A DNA stretch of 64,000 bases from Gordonia jinghuaiqii (GCF_014041935.1 NZ_CP059491.1:1612001-1676000), one strand, 5' to 3'; counted from the first letter of the stretch, positions 43,152 through 52,135 are shown. Made by a program: numbers and translations. The notes: generated by a model not told the origin, from the sequence alone.

Positions 43152-44957
43152 TCACTCGATCGCTTCGCCGAGCTCCATCCAGCGTTCCTCGAGTTCTTCG
43201 AGTTCGGCCTCCATGGTGCGGATGCTCTCCGTCTCGGCGGCCAAGCCCTGGTAATCGGCCTGGTCGTGATCGGCCAGCGCGGTGCGTGCCGCGTCGATCT
43301 TGCTGTGCAACTTGTCGATTCGCCGCTCCATCGACGCCAGTTCCTTGTTCGCCGCTCGCAGATCGGCGCCGCTCAGCGATGTGGCCGCCGCGCCGCCACC
43401 CGATGAACTCGCACCGGCGGGCATCGAGGAGTTGGACTTCGACTGCGCAGCACGAAGTTTCAGGAACTCGTCGACGCCGCCGGGAAGATGGCGGAGCTTG
43501 CCGTCCATGACCGCGAACTGCTGATCGGTGGCCCGCTCGAGGAAGTAGCGGTCGTGCGAGACGACGATCAGGGTTCCGGGCCAGGAGTCGAGCAGATCTT
43601 CGAGGGCGGCGAGCATGTCGGTGTCGAGGTCGTTGGTCGGCTCGTCGAGGATCAGCACATTCGGGGCGTCGAGCAGGATGAGCAGCAGCTGCAGCCGCCG
43701 CTTCTGACCGCCGGAGAGATCTTTGACCGGGGTCGAGAGCTGCGCGCTGTCGAAGCCGAGTCGCTCGAGGAGCTGCGACGGTGACAGTTCCTGAGCCTTG
43801 GATCCCGCGCCGAAGGTGTAGGTGGTCTGCAGGTCGGCGATCACCTTGCGGACCGGGTCGTCGAGGTACTGATCGAGGTCGTCGAGCCGCTGCGTCAGGG
43901 TGGCGACCTTGACGGTCTTGCCGCGCTTGACACGACCGCCGGTCGCCTCGACCGTGCCGGCGACCAGCCCGAGGAGGGTGGACTTGCCGGCGCCGTTGAC
44001 GCCGAGGATGCCGGTACGTTCACCGGGCGCGAGCCGCCACTCGATGCCGTCGAGCACGGTGCGGTCGCCGTAGGACACCGAGACGTCGAGGAGGTCGACG
44101 ACGTCCTTGCCGAGGCGCGCGGTGGCCAGCGACTGCAGGGCGACGGTGTCGCGAACGGGCGGCACATCGGCGATCAGGGCGTTGGCGGCGTCGATCCGGA
44201 ACTTCGGCTTGGACGTGCGGGCCGGAGCGCCGCGCCGCAGCCACGCCAGTTCCTTGCGCGCCAGGTTCTGGCGACGCGCCTCGATCGTCGCGGCCTGCCG
44301 GTCACGTTCGACGCGCTGCAGGATGTAGGCGGCGTATCCGCCCTCGAACGCCTCGACGATGCGGTCGTGGACCTCCCAGGTCACCGTGCACACCTCGTCG
44401 AGGAACCACCGATCGTGAGTCACCACCAGCAGCCCACCCGCATTCGCCGGCCAGCGTCGCTTGAGGTGGTCGGCGAGCCAGGTGATGGCCTCGACGTCGA
44501 GGTGGTTGGTCGGTTCGTCGAGCGCGAGGACGTCGTGTTCGCCGGCCAGCAACCGGGCCAGCGAGACCCGGCGGCGCTGACCACCCGACAGCGAGTCGGT
44601 GGGCGCAGACCATTCGACGTCGCCGAGCAGCCCGCCGATGACGTCGCGCACCCGCGCATCGCCGGCCCACTCGTGCTCGGGACGGTCGCCGACGACGGCG
44701 TGTCCGACGGTCTCGCCGTCGTCGAACTCGTCGACCTGGGAGAGGACGCCGATGCGGACTCCGCCGCGCACCGTGACCCGGCCGGAATCAGGTTCCATCC
44801 GGCCGGCGAGCATCGCGAGCAGACTCGATTTTCCGTCGCCGTTACGTCCGACGATGCCGATACGGTCGCCCTCGTTGACGCCGAGGGACACCGAGTCGAA
44901 GACCTTCGTCGTCGGGTATTCCAGGCCTAGGGTTTCCGCGCCGAGTAGATGTGCCAC
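43152..44957 (-). CDS. ABC-F subfamily ATPase (ribosome-associated)
   Basis: 601-residue protein with two ABC ATPase domains and no membrane segment. The first domain carries Walker A GRNGDGKSS, signature LSGGQRRRVSLARLL and Walker B DVLALDEPTNHLD. The second carries GVNGAGKST, LSGGQKRRLQLLLIL and NVLILDEPTNDLD. An arginine-rich interdomain linker holds QRVERDRQAATIEARRQNLA. The C-terminus (about 535-601) is a coiled coil resembling Uup (ANKELASMERRIDKLHSKID). ABC-F proteins bind the ribosomal E site to rescue stalls or confer antibiotic resistance, and this one is more like housekeeping Uup/EttA types. GTG 44957 is preceded by TAGCGT at 7 nt, so it is probably leaderless. Confidence 0.92.
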   Translation of the reverse strand: MAHLLGAETLGLEYPTTKVFDSVSLGVNEGDRIGIVGRNGDGKSSLLAMLAGRMEPDSGRVTVRGGVRIGVLSQVDEFDDGETVGHAVVGDRPEHEWAGDARVRDVIGGLLGDVEWSAPTDSLSGGQRRRVSLARLLAGEHDVLALDEPTNHLDVEAITWLADHLKRRWPANAGGLLVVTHDRWFLDEVCTVTWEVHDRIVEAFEGGYAAYILQRVERDRQAATIEARRQNLARKELAWLRRGAPARTSKPKFRIDAANALIADVPPVRDTVALQSLATARLGKDVVDLLDVSVSYGDRTVLDGIEWRLAPGERTGILGVNGAGKSTLLGLVAGTVEATGGRVKRGKTVKVATLTQRLDDLDQYLDDPVRKVIADLQTTYTFGAGSKAQELSPSQLLERLGFDSAQLSTPVKDLSGGQKRRLQLLLILLDAPNVLILDEPTNDLDTDMLAALEDLLDSWPGTLIVVSHDRYFLERATDQQFAVMDGKLRHLPGGVDEFLKLRAAQSKSNSSMPAGASSSGGGAAATSLSGADLRAANKELASMERRIDKLHSKIDAARTALADHDQADYQGLAAETESIRTMEAELEELEERWMELGEAIE

Positions 44958-44964
44958 GCGACAA

Positions 44965-44970
44965 ACGCTA
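44965..44970 (-). promoter_or_regulatory. -10 hexamer TAGCGT for leaderless ABC-F gene
   Basis: TAGCGT on the minus strand, 7 nt before GTG 44957, in the 32-nt gap after the SGNH hydrolase stop. Confidence 0.5.
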
Positions 44971-44989
44971 GTGGGTCCGCGTGGCAGGG

Positions 44990-45880
44990 CTACCGGCGGA
45001 TGGCCCCGTTGATCATCGCGGCGAACGCGACCGCGCCTGCCTGGTTGACGTGGTAGGGCAGCGCGATGTTGTTGGACAACCCGCTCTCGTACCAGGGATT
45101 GATCAGGTTGCAGGCGTCGTGTCCCGCCGAGCGCCGGTTGGCGTCGACGAACTGGCCGTCGACCTTGGTGGTGGCCCGCCACAGCGCGCCGTTGGCGCGG
45201 TTGAAGACCTCACGCATCCATCGGGCGTCGGGATCGCTCAGGGGGACCAGCGGCCAGCAACCGTGGAATCCGATGAAGCCGCCGAGCCCGACGACGATGA
45301 TCTGCGCGCGGGGGGCCTTCTTTCGGATGGCCTTCAGTGCCGGGGTGACCCGGTTCTCCATGAGTTCGATGCGCCAGCGGACCTCGTTCTCGAGCCGGCG
45401 GTTGTGGCGGCAGCGACGATCGGTGAACGCGGGGGTCTTGCACTGGCCGAGGACGGCGGCCCAGCGCATGTCGTTGCCGCCGATGCTCACGGTGATCAGC
45501 TGCGCATCGCGGGGGACCAGATGCACCTGGATCGTCTTCGGGCCACCGTCGGTGTGCTGCGACGCCTGGTACAGATGCGCGGCCTGCGCTCCCGCGCACG
45601 ACGCGTCGATGAAGCGGCGCGGCAGCGTCGCGGCGGCCACCAAGGTCGGGTAGTTGAACGCGGAGCGCTTGCACCCCGCGAAGTAGCCGGGGGTCGGGGT
45701 GAAGAATCCGCCGGAGGCACGTGAGTCGCCCAACGCCACATACGGGCCGCCCGTGTAGCGCACCGGCGCCGATTGGGCGGGTGACGCCGTCGCCACCAGA
45801 AGAGCTGTCACGAAGGCGGTGATCAACACCGTCGTCAACACCCGGAACCCGCCCCGAACCATCCGCACCACCGCACACAT
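44990..45880 (-). CDS. Secreted SGNH/GDSL-family hydrolase
   Basis: About 296 residues with an N-terminal signal peptide (LTTVLITAFVTALLVATASP, cleavage near AQSA). Block I is VALGDSRASGG with the nucleophile Ser, block III is SIGGNDMRWAA (oxyanion Asn), and the catalytic His lies in ALPYHVNQAGAVAF near the C-terminus. Several Cys (CKRS, CAGA, CKTP, CRHN, CWPL, CNLI) suggest disulfides, as in secreted actinobacterial lipases of this fold. Lipid ester or acetyl-xylan-type substrates are possible. An in-frame GTG at 45889 is an alternative start. It is transcribed away from the palindrome at 45958-46006. Confidence 0.87.
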   Translation of the reverse strand: MCAVVRMVRGGFRVLTTVLITAFVTALLVATASPAQSAPVRYTGGPYVALGDSRASGGFFTPTPGYFAGCKRSAFNYPTLVAAATLPRRFIDASCAGAQAAHLYQASQHTDGGPKTIQVHLVPRDAQLITVSIGGNDMRWAAVLGQCKTPAFTDRRCRHNRRLENEVRWRIELMENRVTPALKAIRKKAPRAQIIVVGLGGFIGFHGCWPLVPLSDPDARWMREVFNRANGALWRATTKVDGQFVDANRRSAGHDACNLINPWYESGLSNNIALPYHVNQAGAVAFAAMINGAIRR

Positions 45881-45957
45881 CGCTTCCACTACCGCCGAGT
45901 CGCTCAGGGAATACTAAGGCACGACCGGTCGGGCTGTGAGGCGGATCGGTGCCAGAC

Positions 45958-46006
45958 CGACAGTGCGGGATACGTATCGGAAACCGATACGTATCCCGCA
46001 CTGTCG
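45958..46006. repeat. Perfect 23-bp inverted repeat (palindrome A) upstream of DUF559 gene
   Basis: Arms 45958-45980 and 45984-46006 are exact complements around a 3-nt AAA loop. The core is GGGATACGTATCGG. It lies in the divergent gap between the SGNH hydrolase and DUF559 genes, so it is not a simple terminator. It shares its core with palindrome B at the other end of the DUF559 gene. Confidence 0.92.
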
Positions 46007-46060
46007 CGGCGAGGCCGGCGGCGAGGGAACCCCGGAGACGTCGGCCGCGTCCACTTGTTC

Positions 46061-46939
46061 ATGACGACAGCACCTGAACTGCGGAAACTCGCGCTGGCGC
46101 ATGACGGCGTGATCACCGTCGGCGAGGCTCGCGACCACGGCCTGGACCGCGCAGCGACAGGTCGACGCGTGAAGTCCGGACAGTGGGTGCGCGAAAGCCA
46201 TGGCGTCTACCGGCTGGCCGATCACCCGGTGACGGACAAGACCCGCACCCGGTTGGTGGCCCTGTCCGTCTCGTCGCACGCGATCGTGAGCGGTCTGATG
46301 GCTGCGTGGTGGCACGGCGTGGTGACCACACGCCCCTCGACCTGCACGGTCACCGTTCCGATGGGTTGGCACGGTTCACCGGTGCGGGGCACGACCGTCA
46401 TCCGGCGTGAGCTCGACGATGCCGACGTCGTGGTCCGGAGGGGCCTTCGGGTCACGGCTCTGCCGCTGACCGTCCTCGAAGGCGCCGTCGAAGGAAAGAT
46501 GGATGTCCTGGACAGGGCGCTGCAGCGTAAGAAGGTGACTGTCGACAAGCTGGTGGACGCCTACCAGCGTCGACGCGGATGCAGAGGTGCGCCGGAGATG
46601 GCGAAGATGCTTGTCGTGGTCGGTTCGGGTGCGAGGTCTGCAGCCGAACGTCTCACGGTGGACCTGTTCGACGAATACGCGATCGTGGGCTGGATCGCGA
46701 ATCATCCGGTGGGCAGCTATGAGGTGGACTTCGCCTTCGTGCAGGAGAAGGTCGCGGTGGAGATCGACGGCATGGCGTATCACACCGACGCAGACGTCTT
46801 CCAGAACGACAGGAAGCGTCGCAACGCACTCATCGTCGCGGGGTGGACTGTTCTCAACTTCACCTGGGCCGACCTGGTCGAGCGGCCGGGATACGTTGCC
46901 GCGCAGGTCAATCACGCGCTCAAGCCGCGCACAGAGTGA
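46061..46939 (+). CDS. AbiEi-type winged-helix plus DUF559 (PD-(D/E)XK/Vsr-like) protein
   Basis: 292-residue protein. The N-terminal ~70 residues resemble the AbiEi antitoxin winged helix found in many actinobacterial genes (HDGVITVGEARDHGLDRAAT and RVKSGQWVRESHGVYRLA). The C-terminal ~100 residues are DUF559, a Vsr-like endonuclease fold. Its candidate catalytic core is YEVDFAFVQEKVAVEIDG, followed by HTDADVFQNDRKRRNAL and GWTVLNFTWADL. No adjacent AbiEii nucleotidyltransferase toxin is present, so this is not a complete AbiE system. The gene is bracketed by two related long palindromes, and palindrome B overlaps its stop codon. ATG 46061 is preferred over TTG 46055. Confidence 0.82.
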   Translation: MTTAPELRKLALAHDGVITVGEARDHGLDRAATGRRVKSGQWVRESHGVYRLADHPVTDKTRTRLVALSVSSHAIVSGLMAAWWHGVVTTRPSTCTVTVPMGWHGSPVRGTTVIRRELDDADVVVRRGLRVTALPLTVLEGAVEGKMDVLDRALQRKKVTVDKLVDAYQRRRGCRGAPEMAKMLVVVGSGARSAAERLTVDLFDEYAIVGWIANHPVGSYEVDFAFVQEKVAVEIDGMAYHTDADVFQNDRKRRNALIVAGWTVLNFTWADLVERPGYVAAQVNHALKPRTE

Positions 46940-46980
46940 GGGATGCGTATCGGATAACGATACTCATCCCTCACTCTGTG
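46930..46980. repeat. 23-bp near-perfect inverted repeat (palindrome B) at the end of the DUF559 gene
   Basis: Arms 46930-46952 and 46958-46980 pair with one mismatch around GATAA. The core GGGATGCGTATCGG matches palindrome A except for one base. It overlaps the DUF559 stop codon and lies between convergent genes, so it can also serve as a terminator. Confidence 0.9.
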
Positions 46981-46994
46981 AACCGGGTGACGGC

Positions 46995-48152
46995 TTACAG
47001 GCCCAGATCCTTGGCGATGATCGTCTTCATGACCTCGCTGGTGCCGCCGTAGATCCGGGTGACGCGGGTGTCGGCGTAGAGCCGCGCGATCGGGTACTCC
47101 AGGACATAGCCGTAACCGCCGTGGAGCTGCAGGCATTTGTCGATGACCTTGCCCGCGGTCTCGGTGGCGAACAACTTGGCGCGCGCGGCATCCGGGACGC
47201 TCAGCTCGCCCTCGTTGTGCAGTTCGAGCGCGCGGTCGACGAACGTGCGGATCGCCTCGACGTCGGCGGAGCACTCGGCCAGTGAGAACTTGGTGTTCTG
47301 GAAGGCGGCCACCGGCTTGCCGAAGACGGTCCGTTCCTTGGTGTAGGCGATGGCGTGCTGGACGGCCGCGGCGGCGGTGGCCGACGCCCCGATCGCAATG
47401 GTGAGGCGTTCCTGGGCGAGGTTGTGGCTCAGGTATGTGAAGCCGGCACCCTCCTCGCCGAGGAGGTCCTCGACGGGCACCTTGACCGAGCTGAACGACA
47501 GCTCCGCGGTGTCGGAGGCCTTCAGCCCGATCTTGTCGATCTTGCGGCCCACGGTGAAGCCCTCGGACTTGGTGTCGACCACCAGGATCGACAGTCCCGC
47601 ACGACGATTCGCGGTATCGAAGGGTGTGGTGCGGGCGACCACGAGGATGCGGTCGGCCAGGGCGCCGCCGGTGATGAAGGTCTTGGCGCCGTCGAGCACG
47701 TAATGCGAGCCGTCCTCGGACAGCTTCGCCGTGGTGGCGATGTTCGCGAGGTCCGAGCCGGTGCCGGGTTCGGTCATCGCGATCGCGAACATGAGGTCGC
47801 CGGAACAGAATCCGGGGATCCAGCGCTCCTTCTGCTCCTGCGTCGCGTACTCCATCAGGTACGGGAGGATCAGGTTGGAGTGCACCGAGTAGCTGCCGAA
47901 GGTGACGCCCGCCGCGGAGGTCTCCTCGGCGATCACCATCGAGTAGGTGAAGTCGCAGACGCCGCCGCCGCCGAACTCCTCGGGTGCCTCGATGCCCAGG
48001 ACGCCGAGTTCGCCGAGGCGGTTGTAGAACTCGCGCGGGGGATGGCCCTGCTCCTCCCAGTCGTGGTAGACGGGCTCGACCTCTTTGGCGATGAAGTCCC
48101 GGATGGTCTTCCGGAAGGCCTCATGATCCTCGGTGAAAATGCGACGCTGCAT
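46995..48152 (-). CDS. Acyl-CoA dehydrogenase
   Basis: 385-residue FAD flavoenzyme for the alpha,beta-dehydrogenation of acyl-CoA in beta-oxidation. The N-terminal helical domain (EDHEAFRKTIRDFIAKEVEP), the FAD-contacting beta-domain segment FAIAMTEPGTGSDLANIAT and the C-terminal LQLHGGYGYVLEYPIARLYA and RIYGGTSEVMKTIIAKDL are all intact and full length. An AGGA site precedes ATG 48152. A second acyl-CoA dehydrogenase gene lies 49 nt upstream on the same strand, so the two may form an operon for related substrates. Chain-length preference cannot be read from sequence. Confidence 0.93.
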   Translation of the reverse strand: MQRRIFTEDHEAFRKTIRDFIAKEVEPVYHDWEEQGHPPREFYNRLGELGVLGIEAPEEFGGGGVCDFTYSMVIAEETSAAGVTFGSYSVHSNLILPYLMEYATQEQKERWIPGFCSGDLMFAIAMTEPGTGSDLANIATTAKLSEDGSHYVLDGAKTFITGGALADRILVVARTTPFDTANRRAGLSILVVDTKSEGFTVGRKIDKIGLKASDTAELSFSSVKVPVEDLLGEEGAGFTYLSHNLAQERLTIAIGASATAAAAVQHAIAYTKERTVFGKPVAAFQNTKFSLAECSADVEAIRTFVDRALELHNEGELSVPDAARAKLFATETAGKVIDKCLQLHGGYGYVLEYPIARLYADTRVTRIYGGTSEVMKTIIAKDLGL

Positions 48153-48201
48153 GTGTGTTTCCTAAAGATGTTGGAAGCGGGAAGGATTGAAGGAGTTCAG
48201 A

Positions 48202-49398
48202 CTACTTCTCGCGGTACTCGCGTAGGAGTCCCTTGGAGATGATCTGTTTCTGAATCTCGCTGGTGCCCTCGCCGATGAGGAGGAACGGCGCGTCGCGCAT
48301 GAGTCGCTCGATTTCGAATTCCTTGGAATAGCCGTAGCCGCCGTGGATTCGGAAGCTGGCCTGGGTGACCTCCGCGCAGTATTCGCTGCACAGGTACTTG
48401 GCCATCCCGGCCGCGACGTCGTTGCGCTCCCCGGAGTCCTTGAGGCGGGCGGCGTTGACCATCATCAGGTGGGCGGCCTCGACCTTGGTGGCCATCTCGG
48501 CCAGTGAGAAGGCGATCGCCTGATGCTCGGCGATCGGCTTGCCGAACGTCGAGCGCTGCTGGGCGTACTTCACGCCGAGTTCGAAGGCGCGCTGGGCGAT
48601 TCCGCAGGCACGTGCGGACACGTTGACGCGGCCGACCTCGACTCCGTCCATCATGTGGCCGAAGCCGCGGCCCGGTTCGCCGCCGAGGATGTCGGTGGCC
48701 TCGGCGCGGTAACCGTCGAAGATCAGCTCGGTGGTGTCGATGCCCTTGTAACCCATCTTGTCCAGCTTGCGCGGGATGGTCAGGCCGGGCAGCACCTCGC
48801 CGAATCCGGCCGGTTTCTCCACCAGGAACGTCGTCAGGTTCTTGTGCGGCTTGTCGTGACCTTCCTCGGTGCGGACCAGCGCCGCGACGAGGGTGGAGCT
48901 GCCCCCGTTGGTCAGCCACATCTTCTGGCCGTTGATGACATATCCGCCGTCTCCGTCCCGCTTGGCGGTGGTCTTGATCGCCGCGACGTCGGAACCCAGC
49001 TCGGGCTCGGACATCGAGAACGCGCCGCGCACCTCTCCGGTCGCCATCCGCGGCAGGAAACGCTGCTTCTGCTCGTCGGTGCCGTGCTGGCGAACCATGT
49101 AAGCGACGATGAAGTGGGTGTTGATGACACCGGAGACGCTCATCCAGCCGCGGGCCAGTTCCTCGACGCACAGCGCGTAGGTCAGGAGAGATTCGCCCAG
49201 GCCGCCGTATTCCTCGGGGATCATCAGCCCGAACAGACCCATCTCGCTCATCCCGTCGACGATCGCCTGCGGGTATTCGTCGGCGTGCTCGAGTTCCTGC
49301 GCATTGGGGATGATCTGCTTGTCGACGAACGACCGGACGTTGGCCAGGATCTCCGTCTGGATCTCGGTGAGTCCCAGGGTCTGCGCGAGGCGGGTCAT
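48202..49398 (-). CDS. Acyl-CoA dehydrogenase
   Basis: 398-residue acyl-CoA dehydrogenase, paralogous to its downstream neighbour. Landmarks are GLFGLMIPEEYGGLGESLL, FSMSEPELGSDVAAIKTTA (FAD/substrate loop) and IHGGYGYSKEFEIERLMRDA with LIGEGTSEIQKQIISKGLL at the end. ATG 49398 (MTRLAQTLG) is chosen because the conserved N-terminal helix begins there; the longer frame upstream is Arg/Pro-rich and unsupported. It is the first gene of a probable two-gene unit. The neighbouring thiolase and SDR genes run divergently from a 653-bp gap. Confidence 0.92.
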   Translation of the reverse strand: MTRLAQTLGLTEIQTEILANVRSFVDKQIIPNAQELEHADEYPQAIVDGMSEMGLFGLMIPEEYGGLGESLLTYALCVEELARGWMSVSGVINTHFIVAYMVRQHGTDEQKQRFLPRMATGEVRGAFSMSEPELGSDVAAIKTTAKRDGDGGYVINGQKMWLTNGGSSTLVAALVRTEEGHDKPHKNLTTFLVEKPAGFGEVLPGLTIPRKLDKMGYKGIDTTELIFDGYRAEATDILGGEPGRGFGHMMDGVEVGRVNVSARACGIAQRAFELGVKYAQQRSTFGKPIAEHQAIAFSLAEMATKVEAAHLMMVNAARLKDSGERNDVAAGMAKYLCSEYCAEVTQASFRIHGGYGYSKEFEIERLMRDAPFLLIGEGTSEIQKQIISKGLLREYREK

Positions 49399-50051
49399 GG
49401 TGGTGAGTTCTCTCCGGAGGTCGTCGGCGGTGCGGATCGCACCGGGTGGCGGATGCTGCGTGGGACAGAGGAGTGGTCCCCGAGTCTCAGCATGCACGCA
49501 GAGGAGGCAGGGGAGTAGACGGTGTTGCGCTAACGGTCCGATAGCGCGAGCCAATGAGACCGAGCCAACGAAGCGGAGCCATGAGACGGTGGCGATACAC
49601 CTAACCCTCCGATAGGGCCGGCCAATGGTGCGTGCTCGCGGAGGGCCTCGGCACATGGGCAATCGCAGTCGGTCCGTTCGTCGCGTACTGGTTCCTCACG
49701 CCGGCCGTCGCAGGCCTCCTCTGGTGCGTCGTGATCCAGTCGTACTTCGAAAAGGGCCTGGGTGTTCCTCCTGCGTCTGCGGCTGCACGCGGCCACGATC
49801 GAGGGTGCATCTTCGTAGGTCTCACCTGTGGAACGTCACGACCCCGACGTCCCATAGGCAGGGCCTCATCGTCTGTGAGCGGGAATCTACTTGTCTGCCA
49901 GGTCCCTTCGTGGTCGGCTCGATGCGACGGGCGATTCCTCCGCACCGACGTCATCCGTGCCGCGGTGCGCACCGGCCTGAGCTCGCCCCCACAACTTCAT
50001 CCCGGCACCATTCGCCATCCCGGGCACCTGCCCCGACATCTAGGAGACCTC
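49399..50051. other. 653-bp region without a confident gene; direct repeats and a possible gene remnant
   Basis: Two imperfect direct repeats (49530-49556 and 49601-49628, shared TAAC..TCCGATAG..GCCAATG pattern) lie around a short GAGCC-rich stretch. From 49632 a plus-strand frame encodes a hydrophobic run (AIAVGPFVAYWFLTPAVAG, then LLWCVVIQSYFEKGLG). It then becomes low-quality and continues in frame into the thiolase. It may be the remnant of a membrane-protein gene or chance. The thiolase ribosome-binding site (AGGAG, 50042-50046) is at the right end. Confidence 0.35.
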
Positions 50052-51185
50052 ATGCGTGATGCAGTGATCGTCGACGCGGTCCGCGCACCGATCGGACGTC
50101 GCCGCGGCGCACTCTCCGGAATCCATCCGGCCGACCTGTCCGCGCACGTCCTCGAGGCTCTCGTGGAGCGGACCGGCATCGACCCGGCCATCGTCGACGA
50201 CGTCGTCTGGGGTTGCGTCAGCCAGGCCTCCGAGCAGGCCGGCAACATCGCGCGTACCGCGGTGCTCGCGGCCGGCTGGCCGGAGAGCGTGCCCGGCACC
50301 ACCGTCACCCGGGCCTGCGGGTCGAGCCAGCAGGCGGTCAGCATGGCGGCCGCCGCGGTGATCGCGGGCCAGCAGGACGTCGTCATCGCCGGCGGTGTCG
50401 AGTCGATGAGCCGCGTCCCGATGGGTTCGGCCGCACCCAACGGCGAGAGTCAGCCGCCGACGGTCCTCGACCGCTATGGCGTGGACAAGTTCAGCCAGGG
50501 CATCGGCGCGGAGATGATCGCGTCGAAGTGGACTCTCGATCGCACGCGCCTCGACGAGTACGCACTGCGCTCCCACGAGCTCGCCGCGGCCGCTGCCGAC
50601 CGCGGCGCCTTCGACGGTCAGCTGGCCCCGATCCCCGGTGTACTCGAAGGTGACGAGGGTATCCGCCGTGGCGGCACCCTCGAGTCGCTGGCCAAGCTCA
50701 AGCCCGCCTTCAGCGAGGACGGCGTGATCCATGCCGGCAACTCGTCGCAGATCTCCGACGGATCGGGTGCGCTGCTGATCATGTCGTCGGAGACCGCGAA
50801 GTCGCACGGGCTGACCCCCATCGCGCGTATCCACACCGCCGTCGTCGCCGCCGACGACCCGGTGATCATGCTGACCGGCCCGATTCCGTCAACCGCCAAG
50901 GCACTCAAACGTTCCGGCCTGTCGATCGACGACATCGGGGCGTTCGAGATCAACGAGGCGTTCGCGCCGGTGCCGCTGGCGTGGCAGGCCGAGACCGGTG
51001 CCGACCTCGAGCGCCTGAACCCGCTCGGCGGGGCGATCGCCGTCGGTCATCCGCTCGGCGGGTCGGGGGCGATCCTGATGACCCGCCTCGTCCACCACAT
51101 GCGCGACAACAAGATCCGCTACGGGCTCCAGTCGATGTGCGAGGCGGGCGGCATGGCCAACACCACCATCCTCGAACTCCTCTGA
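50052..51185 (+). CDS. Acetyl-CoA acyltransferase (thiolase)
   Basis: 377-residue thiolase for the final cleavage of beta-oxidation or its biosynthetic reversal. The acyl-accepting Cys is in TVTRACGSSQQAVSMAA (about residue 90). Further blocks are EINEAFAPVPLAWQAE, the His motif NPLGGAIAVGHPLGGSGA (about 330-347) and the C-terminal Cys motif SMCEAGGMANTTILELL. It starts at ATG 50052 with AGGAG 5 nt upstream, although the frame stays open 420 nt further. It is followed 37 nt later by an SDR dehydrogenase, giving two consecutive beta-oxidation steps in one unit. Confidence 0.93.
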   Translation: MRDAVIVDAVRAPIGRRRGALSGIHPADLSAHVLEALVERTGIDPAIVDDVVWGCVSQASEQAGNIARTAVLAAGWPESVPGTTVTRACGSSQQAVSMAAAAVIAGQQDVVIAGGVESMSRVPMGSAAPNGESQPPTVLDRYGVDKFSQGIGAEMIASKWTLDRTRLDEYALRSHELAAAAADRGAFDGQLAPIPGVLEGDEGIRRGGTLESLAKLKPAFSEDGVIHAGNSSQISDGSGALLIMSSETAKSHGLTPIARIHTAVVAADDPVIMLTGPIPSTAKALKRSGLSIDDIGAFEINEAFAPVPLAWQAETGADLERLNPLGGAIAVGHPLGGSGAILMTRLVHHMRDNKIRYGLQSMCEAGGMANTTILELL

Positions 51186-51222
51186 TCAGCCGCTCACCCC
51201 AGGCGAAAGGCACGTCACCACA

Positions 51223-51987
51223 ATGGAACTCAAGGGACTCTCGGTCGCCGTCACCGGCGGCGCATCCGGCCTCGGGCTGGCCACGGCCAAACGCGTCATC
51301 GACGCCGGCGGCCTGGTCACCCTCATCGACCTGCCGACCTCCGATGGTCAGGCCGTCGCCGAAGGACTCGGTGACGCAGCCACTTTCGCGGCCGCCGACA
51401 TCACCGACGCCGAGCAGTTCGCCACCGCTCTCGACGTCGCCGACGAGCGGGGTGGCCTCCGCGGCCTCGTGCACTGCGCCGGCGCGGGCCGCCGCATGCG
51501 CATCCTCGACAAGGAGGGCAAGGCCGGTTCGGCCGAGGACTTCGAGTTCGTCATCAAGCTCAACCTGGTCGGGTCCTTCCTCGCGCTGTCGCTGGGCGCC
51601 GAGCGCATCGCCCGCGTCGAACCCGTCGACGGCGAGCGCGGTGCGATCATCCTGACCGCGTCGGTCGCGGCCTTCGAAGGTCAGATCGGTCAGATCAACT
51701 ACTCGGCGTCCAAGGCCGGCATCGTCGGCATGACCCTGGTCGCCGCGCGCGACCTGGCCAGCAAACTGATCCGCGTGAACACCATCGCGCCGGGCACCAT
51801 GGACACCCCGCTGCTGGCCCGTCTGCGCGAGGACGTGCGCGCCTCCCTCGCGGCGAGCATCCCCAACCCGTCACGTCTGGGCCGACCCGACGAGTTCGGC
51901 CGGCTGGCCGCGAACATCCTGGAGAACGCCTACCTCAACGGGGAGACGATCCGTCTCGACGGCGCCATCCGGATGGCGCCGCGCTGA
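51223..51987 (+). CDS. SDR-family 3-hydroxyacyl-CoA dehydrogenase-like oxidoreductase
   Basis: 254-residue short-chain dehydrogenase. The NAD-binding motif is TGGASGLGLATAKRV (about 11-25), with the acidic residue in TLIDLPTSD favouring NAD. The catalytic tetrad is seen in LTASVAAFEGQIGQINYSASKAG (Ser, YxxxK), and the C-terminal APGTMDTPLLARL is typical. The sequence resembles type II 3-hydroxyacyl-CoA dehydrogenases (HSD10-like). That fits its position after a thiolase and opposite two acyl-CoA dehydrogenases. The 148-nt region after it contains a short GC hairpin and no gene. Confidence 0.9.
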   Translation: MELKGLSVAVTGGASGLGLATAKRVIDAGGLVTLIDLPTSDGQAVAEGLGDAATFAAADITDAEQFATALDVADERGGLRGLVHCAGAGRRMRILDKEGKAGSAEDFEFVIKLNLVGSFLALSLGAERIARVEPVDGERGAIILTASVAAFEGQIGQINYSASKAGIVGMTLVAARDLASKLIRVNTIAPGTMDTPLLARLREDVRASLAASIPNPSRLGRPDEFGRLAANILENAYLNGETIRLDGAIRMAPR

Positions 51988-52135
51988 CCGATCGTGCGTC
52001 GCGCGAGAAAGTCGCATCCCCACAACGTATTTCGAGAGGAGTCGCCGCGGTGATCGCCCCGGCGCCCACCCACTCAGCTATCGAGTGACCCACCCCGTCG
52101 TCGGGGCCGCCGTCGTCGGCCCGATCGGGGCCGTT

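Noticed and set aside
46061..46939. Complete AbiE toxin-antitoxin system
   Set aside because: Only the AbiEi-like winged helix is seen; no AbiEii nucleotidyltransferase gene is adjacent, and the C-terminus is DUF559.
45958..46980. CRISPR array or IS element from the palindromes
   Set aside because: Only two palindromes 0.95 kb apart, no spacer periodicity, and the enclosed protein lacks transposase motifs.
49632..50051. Extended N-terminus for the 50-51 kb thiolase
   Set aside because: The frame is open, but thiolases start at the MRDAVIVDAVR-type strand, and AGGAG sits 5 nt before ATG 50052.
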